From Magnetococcales bacterium (GTDB taxonomy: Bacteria > Pseudomonadota > Magnetococcia > Magnetococcales > UBA8363), in assembly GCA_015228815.1 (NCBI GenBank), contig JADGCV010000001.1, positions 186,001 through 250,000 on the forward strand: DNA of 64,000 nucleotides, in the 5' to 3' direction. Position 1 is the stretch's first letter. Each line of letters begins with the position of its first letter. The notes beneath the pieces were generated by a model that saw only the letters and a program-made list of their open reading frames with translations, had not been told where the DNA came from and ran no database searches. The translations under genes and the position numbers were made by a program. Positions 1 to 8,587 of this stretch are shown piece after piece.

Positions 1-723
1 CGCCCGGCCACCCGCCTGGGCGGCAAGACGATGAACCCCCTCCTCGATGATTTCCCGTCGCCGGGACATCTCCAGGATCACCCGTCCCTCGGCCAACGCC
101 CGGGTGTACCCCTCGATGCCCGTGACCGTGAACGGACCACGCCCCATGAACCGGTGTCCCTCGGTGTGGTTCCCCGCCATCAGACCATCCACCGTCCCGA
201 AAGGAAGCACCGCGCCATCGAGCAACGCCACCATCCAGCCGATGGGCCGGACAAACCGCGTCCGCCCCCCACCCCAACGCTGGGTCTTGGGCCAGGGAAA
301 CCCTTCCAGGATCCGGGTCATGATGCCGGGCAGCAATTGCGCCGCCTCCTGTCCCGTTTTCTGGATCGAATACGCCAGGTAGACCCCCTTGGACGTCTCG
401 ATGCGCCGCAGTTGCGCCACCGTCACGCCGCAACCGCGGGCAAAGCCTTCCGCCGCCCGGGTCGGATTGCCCGCCGCATCGAAGGCGCGGTCCACGGGTG
501 GTCCGCGCATCTCCTCGACCCGGTCCGCCTGACGGGCCGCCAAGCCGGTCACCGCCACCATCAATCGCCGCGGAGTCCCCTGGCTTTCGATCCGGGTCGT
601 CCCCGAAACATGCAGCCCCACCTCCCGCACCTGTTTTTCCATTTCCTGGGCGAAATACCCGACCCCTTCGGGCAGCATTCCCGCCGGAATCTCCTCGCAA
701 CCGATTTCCCATAAAAATTCCAT
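1..723 (-). CDS. glyS: Glycyl-tRNA synthetase beta subunit, N-terminal part (cut by window edge)
   Basis: Beta subunit of the bacterial alpha2-beta2 glycyl-tRNA synthetase, which charges tRNA-Gly in the cytoplasm. The minus-strand translation begins MEFLWEIGCEEIPAGMLPEG and continues with the family's FVRPIGWMVALLDG and EGHRFMG segments, about 240 residues before the window ends. The family is usually near 690 residues, so most of the protein lies outside. It follows glyQ by 16 bases on the same strand, the usual glyQS operon. The ATG at 723 is preceded by an in-frame GTG, so the start could be one codon earlier. Confidence 0.95.
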   Translation of the reverse strand, partial: MEFLWEIGCEEIPAGMLPEGVGYFAQEMEKQVREVGLHVSGTTRIESQGTPRRLMVAVTGLAARQADRVEEMRGPPVDRAFDAAGNPTRAAEGFARGCGVTVAQLRRIETSKGVYLAYSIQKTGQEAAQLLPGIMTRILEGFPWPKTQRWGGGRTRFVRPIGWMVALLDGAVLPFGTVDGLMAGNHTEGHRFMGRGPFTVTGIEGYTRALAEGRVILEMSRRREIIEEGVHRLAAQAGGRA

Positions 724-739
724 CACGGCCTGATCCTCT

Positions 740-1630
740 TCATCCATTGGGTCGGGTAGCGGATTTCTTCAGCAGCGGATGCCCCAGGACTTCCCGTTGC
801 CGGACATAGGCCTCCGCCACCGTCCGGGCCAGATTGCGGACCCGACCGATGTAACCTGCCCGTTCGGTGACGCTGATGGCGCCGCGGGCATCGAGAAGAT
901 TGAAAGCGTGGGAACACTTGATCACCTGATCGTAGGCGGGCAATGGCAGTTGGGCCCCGGCCAGGGCAATGGCCTCTTTTTCGTGCATCGAAAACAGTTG
1001 AAACAGCATGGCGGTATCGGCCTGCTCAAAATTGAAACGGGAATATTCCACCTCGTTCTGGTGAAACACATCGCCATAGGTGATGTCCCCCGACCATTGC
1101 AGGTCGAAAACGTTTTCCCGGCCTTGAATATACATGGCCAGACGTTCCAGGCCGTAGGTGATCTCTCCCGAAACCGGATCAAGGTCGATGCCGCCGACCT
1201 GTTGAAAGTAGGTGAACTGGGTCACCTCCATCCCATCGAGCCACACCTCCCAACCCAGGCCCCACGCCCCCAGGGTCGGGCTTTCCCAATCGTCCTCGAC
1301 AAACCGAATGTCGTGCTGCCCCGGCCTGATGCCGATGGCCACGAGCGATTCAAGATACAGATCCTGAATGTTGGCGGGAGAAGGTTTCAGGATCACCTGA
1401 AATTGGTAATAGTGTTGCAGACGATTGGGATTTTCGCCATAACGACCATCGCTCGGACGCCGGGAGGGTTGTACATAGGCGGTACGCCACGGTTCCGGTC
1501 CTAAAACGCGCAAAAAGGTTCCGGGATGAAACGTCCCCGCCCCGACCTCCATATCCATGGGCTGCACCACCACGCATCCCTGTCGGGACCAATAATCCTG
1601 CAAGGCAAAGATCAATTCCTGAAAAGTCAC
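740..1630 (-). CDS. glyQ: Glycyl-tRNA synthetase alpha subunit
   Basis: Catalytic alpha subunit of tetrameric glycyl-tRNA synthetase, forming glycyl-adenylate and Gly-tRNA. At 296 residues it is full length for the family. Hallmark segments include the N-terminal [19 protein letters not shown], the motif 2 region around [16 protein letters not shown], and [20 protein letters not shown]. The start is a GTG preceded by GGAG at a suitable distance. First gene of the glyQS operon. The dispersed hairpin repeat at 1725-1803 lies in the gap between it and the divergent waaA. Confidence 0.97.
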   Translation of the reverse strand: MTFQELIFALQDYWSRQGCVVVQPMDMEVGAGTFHPGTFLRVLGPEPWRTAYVQPSRRPSDGRYGENPNRLQHYYQFQVILKPSPANIQDLYLESLVAIGIRPGQHDIRFVEDDWESPTLGAWGLGWEVWLDGMEVTQFTYFQQVGGIDLDPVSGEITYGLERLAMYIQGRENVFDLQWSGDITYGDVFHQNEVEYSRFNFEQADTAMLFQLFSMHEKEAIALAGAQLPLPAYDQVIKCSHAFNLLDARGAISVTERAGYIGRVRNLARTVAEAYVRQREVLGHPLLKKSATRPNG

Positions 1631-1724
1631 CTAAAACGCTCCACTTGAAATTTTATTGAATGGTGTGAATAATCTCGCTGGACAGGATCGGCTGTCAAGC
1701 GACACCCTGGCACCCGTGGAAAAT

Positions 1725-1803
1725 AAAGTCAAAAACAAAATCAAAACCTTGGGGCGTTGCCCCAAACCCCACTGGGAAGGGGTTTCCCCTTCCCAGACCC
1801 ATC
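1725..1803. repeat. Dispersed double-hairpin repeat (copy A)
   Basis: A run AAAGTCAAAAACAAAATC is followed by a 7-bp hairpin (1749-1755 with 1759-1765, GTT loop) and a perfect 11-bp hairpin (1772-1782 with 1786-1796, TTT loop). The second stem, CTGGGAAGGGG, recurs exactly at 32493-32503. The element lies between divergent glyQ and waaA, so it is not an obvious terminator here. It belongs to the dispersed family also seen near 19935, 22606, 32465, 52334-52766, 59318 and 59788. Confidence 0.8.
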
Positions 1804-1845
1804 CATGCTGTTTTTCCTCTTGAAGGATCCGGGTATGGTCCGCTG

Positions 1846-3147
1846 ATGGTTCATCTTTACGCAATCACTTTGTTCCTGATCATCATCATCACCCTTCCTC
1901 TTTGGGTATGGCGCTATTGGACCACCCCCAAATACCGCGGCACCATCCTGGAACGCCTCGGAATGAACATCGAACAACGGGACAATGCCCCACGCATCTG
2001 GATCCATGCCGTCAGCGTCGGTGAAACCCTGGCGGCACAGGAATTGATCGCCACCCTCAAGAAAACCCATCCCGACATCGAACTGGTCCTCTCCACCGTG
2101 ACCCGGACCGGACGTCAGGTCGCCCTTGAGAAGATACCCCATCTGGCCAAAATCTTCCATCTTCCCATCGATCTTCCATCAATCACCCACCGCGTCATGC
2201 GCCGGATTCGCCCGACACTCCTTTTGATCCTGGAAACCGAACTCTGGCCCGGACTCTTCGCCGCCGCCGCCCGAAATCAGGTACCCATCGTCATCGTCAA
2301 TGGACGCATCTCTCCCCGATCCCACGCCAATTATCGCAAAGCGCGCTTTTTCATGAGCCGTTTTCTCGCCCCGGTGCGACTGTTCATCATGCAATCGGAC
2401 CTGGATGCGGAGCGACTGGCATCCATCGGCGCCCCCAGACCGCGAATCCGAGTCTCGGGCAACATCAAGTATGACCAGGCCCTGATTCCCCCCTCCGCCG
2501 AAGCCCTGGCCGAACTGGAACGACGCCTCGGACCGACCACCACCGATCCCTGTCTCCTCGCCGCCAGCACCCACCCCGGAGAAGAGGAAATCATCCTCAA
2601 GGTCTACCGGCGCCTCCTGGAACGCCATCCCACACTGCGCCTGATCATCGTCCCCCGTCACCCGGAGCGGGCAGAACAGGTCGGACAACTCATCCATGAT
2701 CATGGCTTGACGGTGCAAACCCTCTCCCAGGCCGACGGATCCTGGGCCGGGCACGTCCTTCTGGTCGATCGGGTCGGCTGGCTGACGCGCCTGTACCGTC
2801 TGGCCCGCCTGGTCTACGTCGGCGGCTCCCTGATCCCCCATGGCGGTCAAAACATGTTGGAGGCCGCCGCCTGGAGCCTCCCCACCGCCTTCGGACCACA
2901 TACCTTCAATTTCAAGGATGTCTCGCGACTTCTGCTGGAAGCGAGGGGGGCGTTTCAAGTCAAGGACGCGGAAGACCTGCATGCCATCTTTTCCCGCTGG
3001 CTCGAAGAACCCGAAACCCACGAAACCATGGGCCGGGCAGCCCGTCGGGTCGTCGAAGCCAATGCCGGCGCCCTGCGACGCACCCTGGCCGAGATCGACG
3101 CCATCCTCGAAGAATCGGGACATGCCCCCACTGCGCCCCCTTCTTGA
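1846..3147 (+). CDS. waaA: 3-deoxy-D-manno-octulosonic acid (Kdo) transferase
   Basis: Adds Kdo from CMP-Kdo to lipid IVA in lipopolysaccharide inner-core assembly, at the cytoplasmic face of the inner membrane. At 433 residues it is the usual length. An N-terminal hydrophobic anchor (about residues 5-22) is followed by a GT-B glycosyltransferase with IWIHAVSVGET, ETELWPGLF, and the C-terminal VGGSLIPHGGQNMLEAAAWS (acceptor and sugar-nucleotide site signatures). Its last 26 bases overlap lpxK, so the two lipid A genes are probably co-translated. No strong ribosome binding site precedes the ATG. Confidence 0.96.
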   Translation: MVHLYAITLFLIIIITLPLWVWRYWTTPKYRGTILERLGMNIEQRDNAPRIWIHAVSVGETLAAQELIATLKKTHPDIELVLSTVTRTGRQVALEKIPHLAKIFHLPIDLPSITHRVMRRIRPTLLLILETELWPGLFAAAARNQVPIVIVNGRISPRSHANYRKARFFMSRFLAPVRLFIMQSDLDAERLASIGAPRPRIRVSGNIKYDQALIPPSAEALAELERRLGPTTTDPCLLAASTHPGEEEIILKVYRRLLERHPTLRLIIVPRHPERAEQVGQLIHDHGLTVQTLSQADGSWAGHVLLVDRVGWLTRLYRLARLVYVGGSLIPHGGQNMLEAAAWSLPTAFGPHTFNFKDVSRLLLEARGAFQVKDAEDLHAIFSRWLEEPETHETMGRAARRVVEANAGALRRTLAEIDAILEESGHAPTAPPS

Positions 3148-4228
3148 CGGAAGCCGCCCCCCCGCCGATTGGCTGGAACGTCGTCTTCTGGAACTCCTCG
3201 GGACCCTGGGCGCCGGTTACGGCTGGATCCAGGCGGGTCGTTTCTGGGCCTATCGAAAAAATCTCCTGACCCGGTGGCAAGGGACGTGTCCGGTGATCAG
3301 CGTCGGCAACCTGACCGCCGGAGGGACCGGAAAGACCCCGATGGTTGCCTGGCTGGGACGATTCTTTCTCGATCGCGACGTCCCCCTGGCCATCGTCAGC
3401 CGCGGCTACCGACAACGCGCCACAGGCGCCGTCACGGTGGTCGCGGACCGCAAAAAAAGACTGCTCGATGCCCCCGAGGCGGCGGATGAAGCAGTCCTGC
3501 TGGCCCAGGAACTGCCAGGGGTGGCGGTACTCACCGGACCCGACCGCCGCCGTCTCATCCACTTCGCCACCCACCACCTGGGATGCCGCCTTGCCATCAT
3601 GGACGATGGTTTTCAACACCTGCCGGTCCGGAGGGACCTGGATCTGTTGCTCCTGGACGCCCAGACCCCCTGGGGCAATGGCCGCCTGCTGCCAGGAGGA
3701 ATCCTGCGCGAATTTCCCGAAGCCCTGCGCCGCGCCGACGGCATTCTCTTCACCCGCGCCGGCGACGATTTCGACCCCGCCGCCGCCGCCGCCATGATCC
3801 ATCATATCGCCCCGGAAATACCGACGGCCCACTGCCATCATGAACCACGATACTGGCTCGATGCCACCCGAGGCGAAAAACACCCCCTGGAAACGCTCCG
3901 GAACCGGAATGTCCTCGCCTTCTGCGGCATCGGTCATCCGGAAAGTTTCCGCGCCCTTCTCGTGGAACAGTCGGTCAATCCCCTGGACCTGATCATTTTT
4001 CCCGACCATCACCCCGTCACGAGCAGCCAACTGCGCGAATTGGCAAGACATGCCGGGATTCTCGGAGCCACCGCCCTGGTCACGACCCGGAAGGACCTGG
4101 TGAAAATCACCACGCCACCGCCCGATCCGCCATTATTCGCCCTGGACATCGGCATCCGGTTTCCCGAACCGCCCCCCTGGCTACTCGAACGATTGGAGCG
4201 GCTGGCGGTGCGGGCAATCGCTCCCTGA
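3122..4228 (+). CDS. lpxK: Tetraacyldisaccharide 4'-kinase
   Basis: Phosphorylates the 4' position of the tetraacyldisaccharide to give lipid IVA, the step before WaaA. The P-loop region reads VISVGNLTAGGTGKTPMVAW (about residues 59-78 from the chosen start). AIVSRGYRQR and IMDDGFQHLPVRRDLDLLL are also typical. The open frame extends upstream inside waaA. I chose the ATG at 3122 because MPPLRPLL then begins a 368-residue protein of normal length, overlapping waaA by 26 bases. The 3' end overlaps the convergent HPP gene by 48 bases. Confidence 0.95.
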   Translation: MPPLRPLLDGSRPPADWLERRLLELLGTLGAGYGWIQAGRFWAYRKNLLTRWQGTCPVISVGNLTAGGTGKTPMVAWLGRFFLDRDVPLAIVSRGYRQRATGAVTVVADRKKRLLDAPEAADEAVLLAQELPGVAVLTGPDRRRLIHFATHHLGCRLAIMDDGFQHLPVRRDLDLLLLDAQTPWGNGRLLPGGILREFPEALRRADGILFTRAGDDFDPAAAAAMIHHIAPEIPTAHCHHEPRYWLDATRGEKHPLETLRNRNVLAFCGIGHPESFRALLVEQSVNPLDLIIFPDHHPVTSSQLRELARHAGILGATALVTTRKDLVKITTPPPDPPLFALDIGIRFPEPPPWLLERLERLAVRAIAP

Positions 4229-4882
4229 AAAACCGCTGCAAACCGCCAGGGAACCCGTACTGCCTTCGGGAAAGGCGCCGCCGATCTGGTTCGCGACCGG
4301 TTTTCTCGCCACGCGACGGCGGTCAACCTCCGCATCGCCCTTCGGCCACCACTGCAGCGGATAACGACGCCCTGGAGCCAGATTGTTGACCACGAGGGCG
4401 ACCAGCAACATGATCAGGGCCCCGGAAAGGGCCGGCGCCAGGGGATAGAGCCACCCCAACGAATGGATTTCATCCGAACCGATGACCGCGATGAGGGCAG
4501 TCGCCCCCCCGGGTGGATGCAGCGTCCGGGTCCATTGCATGACGACGATCGCCAGGGAAACCGCCAACGCCGCCGCAAGCCAGGGAACCTGTCCCACCCC
4601 CTGAAATACCGCGACCCCCACCACCCCCGACAGCAGATGTCCCCCGAGAAGATTGCGGGGTTGCGCCAGGGGCGAGGTGATGGCCCCATGAATCAGTACC
4701 GCGGACGCGCCAAAAGAACCAAGAATCAAGACCAGATCCCGCGGGACAAACCATCGTTCATGCAACCATGCCACCAAACCGATGCCAAGAAAAGCGCCCA
4801 ACCAGGACCAGAACATCTCCCGCAACGGCATCGGTTCCGGGGCTGTCCCTCCCCCGGCCATTTTCTTCAATAATCCAGACAT
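4181..4882 (-). CDS. HPP family membrane protein
   Basis: Integral membrane protein of the HPP family, named for the His-Pro-Pro motif seen here in RTLHPPGGATALIAVIG. Some HPP proteins are linked to nitrite transport, but the function of this one is not established. About four hydrophobic helices occupy residues 25-165: WSWLGAFLGIGLVAW, LVLILGSFGASAVLIHGA, PWLAAALAVSLAIVVM and ALSGALIMLLVALVV. A hydrophilic tail of about 60 residues follows and runs antisense into the end of lpxK, so the gene's 3' end may have been extended by loss of an earlier stop. 233 residues in all. Confidence 0.85.
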   Translation of the reverse strand: MSGLLKKMAGGGTAPEPMPLREMFWSWLGAFLGIGLVAWLHERWFVPRDLVLILGSFGASAVLIHGAITSPLAQPRNLLGGHLLSGVVGVAVFQGVGQVPWLAAALAVSLAIVVMQWTRTLHPPGGATALIAVIGSDEIHSLGWLYPLAPALSGALIMLLVALVVNNLAPGRRYPLQWWPKGDAEVDRRRVARKPVANQIGGAFPEGSTGSLAVCSGFSGSDCPHRQPLQSFE

Positions 4883-5053
4883 GCTGCCTCCTCCCGGGTT
4901 TCAATGACTCCACCTGCTCCAATTGCAAACGATCTCGGGACCCGTCCCACCCCGGTTCCACCAGAACGATCCGAACACCCTGTCCCGGCCACCATCTTGG
5001 CACGCCCCTTGATTGATTCAGGGAAAGATTTTTCTCAGTCCAAGGAGATGTCC

Positions 5054-5395
5054 ATGTCGAATCGTTCGGAAAAACAAACCTGTACCGCGATCAGCCGTTC
5101 GGAGATGCCAGCGCGTTTCATTGGAATCTTGACACCCGCCGAGTTTGGCGAAATGGTGGAGTATGGGTTCATCCGCGCCACACCCGAAAACCAGGACAAC
5201 CCTTTCGAAACATTGACCGAACAGTTTCTCCCGAGCATTCATCGCGGTCGTCTGTGCGATGCCTTGAACAATCGCGGATGTTTCGACCAGCCCACGTTCA
5301 TCCGTCTTGGGAAAAGATGGCCCCAGTTGGAAATGGCCGAAGTTTTTCCCGGGAATCGTCAACGCACGCCCCCGTCGCTCCCCTTGTCCGCCTGA
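5054..5395 (+). CDS. Hypothetical protein, first gene of a three-gene operon
   Basis: A 113-residue soluble protein that I do not recognise. It starts MSNRSEKQTCTAISRSEMPA and contains FIGILTPAEFGEMVEYGFIR, with no signal peptide or membrane segment. The start at 5054 is chosen because AAGGAG at 5042-5047 sits six bases upstream; the ATG at 5048 would touch that site. The stop overlaps the start of the next gene (TGATG at 5393-5397), so the two are probably translationally coupled and co-transcribed with the methyltransferase gene that follows. The function is unknown. Confidence 0.7.
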   Translation: MSNRSEKQTCTAISRSEMPARFIGILTPAEFGEMVEYGFIRATPENQDNPFETLTEQFLPSIHRGRLCDALNNRGCFDQPTFIRLGKRWPQLEMAEVFPGNRQRTPPSLPLSA

Positions 5396-5793
5396 TGCCC
5401 ACCGGAAACCATCCGATGGAACGGCGCGTCTATTTCGTTGCCGGTGATCTGCTTGCAACCGGTGTCGCGGGATGGCTGGCGGCCCTGGTTGTTCTGGACT
5501 GGACCCCCTGGCAAGGTTCGACGATGCACACCATGATGGGTGGCATGGCGCTTGGCATGATGACGGGAATGCTGACGGCATTCGTGTTCATTCCCGTTTT
5601 CGGGGCCATGGAGGTCATGTTGCCCGTCATGCTGGCGGGCATGGTTTCGGGCATGCTGACGGGAATGGGATTGGCCCTGGACTGGCTTGATCCGGGCCTG
5701 GCCGGTCCGGTTGGCATCGCCTCCGGTGTTCTTGGCTATCTTTGGACCTTTCTGGTTCATCTGCGGGTTGGAGGAACACTCCATGGCCCTTGA
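5395..5793 (+). CDS. Small Met/Gly-rich membrane protein
   Basis: A 132-residue membrane protein with about four helices: YFVAGDLLATGVAGWLAALV, then two Met/Gly-rich segments such as MMGGMALGMMTGMLTAF and VMLAGMVSGMLTGMGLALDW, and a final GIASGVLGYLWTFLVHL. The repeated GMxxGM pattern suggests tight helix packing; Met-rich helices can also bind Cu(I), but there is no other sign of metal handling. It starts on the stop of the preceding gene and overlaps the following methyltransferase gene by 11 bases. I cannot assign a named family. Confidence 0.75.
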   Translation: MPTGNHPMERRVYFVAGDLLATGVAGWLAALVVLDWTPWQGSTMHTMMGGMALGMMTGMLTAFVFIPVFGAMEVMLPVMLAGMVSGMLTGMGLALDWLDPGLAGPVGIASGVLGYLWTFLVHLRVGGTLHGP

Positions 5794-6415
5794 TCCGGCA
5801 ACCAGAGACAAAACCCGGCAAAAATGGGATCGGGCCGCGGCATGGTTCGATTTCAGCGCCGCGTGGGGCACCGAACGAAGGTGGGCGCCATTCAAGAAAA
5901 ACCTTTTCGCCTCGATGAACGGAAACATCCTGTTCATGGCGGCGGGAACGGGGCTTGATTTTCCCTGCTTTCCCCCGGGAAAGACGATCACCGCCATCGA
6001 CATCAGTCCAAACATGGTGCAACGGGCCGCCCGGAGAGCAAACAACTACCCCGGACACATCGAACTCATTGAAATGGACGCCACCGCCATGACTTTCGCC
6101 GATGGCCATTTCGATCAGGTCTTCACCTCCTGCACCTTCTGCTCCGTCCCCGACCCGGTGGCGGGTCTCAAGGAGATACGCCGCGTCCTGAAACCGGGCG
6201 GAACGCTTGCAATGTTCGAACATACGGGCAGCAAAATCTTTCCCTTCAACCTGATGCTGCACCTCATGACCCCCATCAGCCGCGCCTTCGGCCCGGAAAT
6301 GAACCGCGATACCCTGAACAACCTCGATCGCGCCGGATTCGCCATTCAACGGGTGGAAAACCATTTCCTCGATGTCGTCCGCTCCATCCATGCCCAATCC
6401 CCCCACCATGGGTGA
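5783..6415 (+). CDS. Class I SAM-dependent methyltransferase
   Basis: A 210-residue Rossmann-fold methyltransferase related to the UbiE and phospholipid N-methyltransferase groups. Motif I is ILFMAAGTGLDFPCFP, with Asp/Ser at the end of beta-2 in ITAIDISPNMVQRA. Motif II is IELIEMDATAMTFADGHFD, and VLKPGGTLAMFEH is the post-motif segment. The start at 5783 follows GGAGG by about eight bases and lies inside the preceding membrane-protein gene, suggesting coupling. The hydrophobic partner and the family resemblance suggest a lipid or quinone-type substrate, but that is inference. Confidence 0.88.
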   Translation: MALDPATRDKTRQKWDRAAAWFDFSAAWGTERRWAPFKKNLFASMNGNILFMAAGTGLDFPCFPPGKTITAIDISPNMVQRAARRANNYPGHIELIEMDATAMTFADGHFDQVFTSCTFCSVPDPVAGLKEIRRVLKPGGTLAMFEHTGSKIFPFNLMLHLMTPISRAFGPEMNRDTLNNLDRAGFAIQRVENHFLDVVRSIHAQSPHHG

Positions 6416-6706
6416 ATCCACCTCAGTCGCCGCCACCTTGTCGCGCGGATAAAAACGGGACCGTTTCAAGCTACTCCATCCATCGGCTTTCGATCAAGAG
6501 AAACATGCCTGTGAACAATGGTCGTCTTCGTTTCCCGCATCGTTCGGCGACGAAAAAAGGATTGCCTGCGTTTCATGAACGGTGGATGATGAAGGAGGTC
6601 GTGGGCGTTGTCCTTTGCGGCCCCGAAATTCGCGAAAACCGTTTGTTCGCCAGCCGCCAGAACGAACAAAAAAAGGCGTTCGAGACGATCAAAGAAGACC
6701 GTTTCC
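6416..6706. other. Intergenic gap before treZ
   Basis: About 290 bases with no convincing gene. Short frames on both strands have no homology I recognise and poor ribosome sites. It probably holds the treZ promoter, but no clear -35/-10 pair or operator stands out. Confidence 0.4.
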
Positions 6707-8587
6707 ATGATCGATGACCTTGCCAACCGTTCCCATTCGTCACGACGCCACGCCATGAGGTTCGGCACCACCCCTCTTTCCGGAGGGATGACGCGCTTCA
6801 ACCTTTGGGCCCCCAAGGCAAAAACGGTCCATTTGTGCCGATCCTTCGCCGCGTCCCAGGCTTCGGTCCTCCCCCTCGACCCGGCGGATCCCGGCGTCCC
6901 CCGCGAAATGATCGTACACGAGGAGGGATGGTTTTCCCTGGAAGCCTTTGCCCCGCCCGGTACACACTACCATTTTCGTATCGACGACCGGCATGATGTC
7001 CCCGATCCCGCCTCGCGGCATCAACCCGATGGGGTCCATGGCGACAGTCGGGTGGTCGATCCGGGAAGTTTTCACTGGCTGGATGAATCATGGCGCGGTC
7101 GTCCCTGGCACGAGGCGATCGTCCATGAACTTCATGTGGGTACCTTCTCCCCCGAGGGAACCTTCGATGGAATCACCCGCCGCCTGGAATTCCTGGCGGA
7201 CCTGGGGGTGACCGCCCTGGAACTCATGCCATTGGCCGATTTTCCGGGCCGTTTCGGTTGGGGATATGATGGGGTGGCGTTGTTCGCCCCCTGTTCACGA
7301 TATGGTGATCCCGACACACTGAAAAACCTTGTCCAGGAGGCCCATCGCCGGGGCCTGATGGTGCTGTTGGACGTGGTGTACAACCATTTCGGACCCGAGG
7401 GCAATTATCTGCACCTCTACGCCCCCTCCTTCGTTCATCGCGACCATCATACCCCCTGGGGACGCGCCATGAACTTCGATGGCCCGAACAGCCGCTGGGT
7501 ACGGCAATTCTTCATCGACAACGCCCTCTACTGGATCGAGGAGTTCCACTTCGATGGCCTGCGTCTCGATGCAGTCCAGGCAATCGAGGATCGTTCCCCG
7601 ATCCACATCCTGGATGAACTCCAGGAACGGATCGCTTCGGGACCGGGGAAAAAACGACAGGTCCATCTTGTCTTCGAAAACGGCGACAACGCCACCCGTT
7701 TTCTCATCCCCAATGTAAACACCCCCCATTCGGGAGGGCGTTGCCAATGGAATGACGATTTCCATCACAGCGCCCATGTCCTCCTGACCGGAGAAAAGGA
7801 CGGATACTATCGGGATTACCATCCCGACCCCCTGGGTCATCTGGTCTCCTGCCTCACGACCGGCTTTTCCTTCCAGGGAATGTTTTCACCCTACTTCAAC
7901 AAGAAACGCGGCAGCCCCAGCGCCCATCTCCCCGGAGAATGTTTCATCAATTTTTTGCAAAATCATGATCAGACCGGCAATCGCCCCCAGGGAGAACGAA
8001 TCCATGCCCTGGCCCCCGACGATGCGGTTCGGGCCATGACCGTCCTGCTCATGCTGGCCCCGTATCCGCCGATGCTCTTCATGGGCCAGGAATGGGGCAG
8101 TCGCACCCCTTTCTGTTTTTTTTCCGATCTGGAACCCGCGCTCCATTCGTCGATCGTCTCCGGACGGATGCGGGAAATGCACCATTTTTTCCGGCTCCGG
8201 CCCGGGGATCCGCCACCGCCCTTCCCCGACCCGATGCGCGAGGAAACCTTTCTGGCGGCAAAACTGGACTGGAACGAAACCCGGGACCCGCAACACCGCT
8301 CCTGGATCCATCTGCATCAAGAGCTGATCCGCATCCGCAAACAGGAACTCTGGCCGCGACTCGGGGCCCGGATCCCCCTGCAAACCCTCCATTCCCGACA
8401 TCCCTCGGGCACCCTCGCGGTCTCCTGGTCGCTGCCGAAGGGAGAAATGCTCCACCTCCTGGCCCACCTTTTCCCCACCACCCCCCACATATCGCACCTT
8501 CCCAAGGGACATTGCCTCTTTGCCACCGTGCCACAAACGACCCTGCCCCGGCCCTGGTACGTCGGCTGGTTCATCGAAAAGACTTAA
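6707..8587 (+). CDS. treZ: Malto-oligosyltrehalose trehalohydrolase
   Basis: Releases trehalose from maltooligosyl-trehalose in the TreY/TreZ route from glycogen-like glucans. Layout: an N-terminal carbohydrate-binding beta-domain (FNLWAPKAKTVHL), then a GH13 barrel with ELMPLADFPGRFGWGYDGV, LLDVVYNHFGPEGNYL, the nucleophile region FDGLRLDAVQAIED (Asp about 288), the acid in HLVFENGDN (Glu about 324) and NFLQNHDQTGNR. With the ATG at 6707 it is 626 residues; another possible start at 6755 gives MRFGTTPLSGG. No treY or treS is in the window. It converges on an MCP gene with stops overlapping at TTAA (8584-8587). Confidence 0.95.
   Translation: MIDDLANRSHSSRRHAMRFGTTPLSGGMTRFNLWAPKAKTVHLCRSFAASQASVLPLDPADPGVPREMIVHEEGWFSLEAFAPPGTHYHFRIDDRHDVPDPASRHQPDGVHGDSRVVDPGSFHWLDESWRGRPWHEAIVHELHVGTFSPEGTFDGITRRLEFLADLGVTALELMPLADFPGRFGWGYDGVALFAPCSRYGDPDTLKNLVQEAHRRGLMVLLDVVYNHFGPEGNYLHLYAPSFVHRDHHTPWGRAMNFDGPNSRWVRQFFIDNALYWIEEFHFDGLRLDAVQAIEDRSPIHILDELQERIASGPGKKRQVHLVFENGDNATRFLIPNVNTPHSGGRCQWNDDFHHSAHVLLTGEKDGYYRDYHPDPLGHLVSCLTTGFSFQGMFSPYFNKKRGSPSAHLPGECFINFLQNHDQTGNRPQGERIHALAPDDAVRAMTVLLMLAPYPPMLFMGQEWGSRTPFCFFSDLEPALHSSIVSGRMREMHHFFRLRPGDPPPPFPDPMREETFLAAKLDWNETRDPQHRSWIHLHQELIRIRKQELWPRLGARIPLQTLHSRHPSGTLAVSWSLPKGEMLHLLAHLFPTTPHISHLPKGHCLFATVPQTTLPRPWYVGWFIEKT

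Noticed and set aside
1846-3147. Reading the lpxK frame from 2840 as one longer gene
   Set aside because: The extra 94 residues lie inside waaA and have no similarity to LpxK; the ATG at 3122 gives the normal protein.
6412-6816. Short frames on both strands before treZ
   Set aside because: No family resemblance and poor start sites; they overlap each other and the treZ start.
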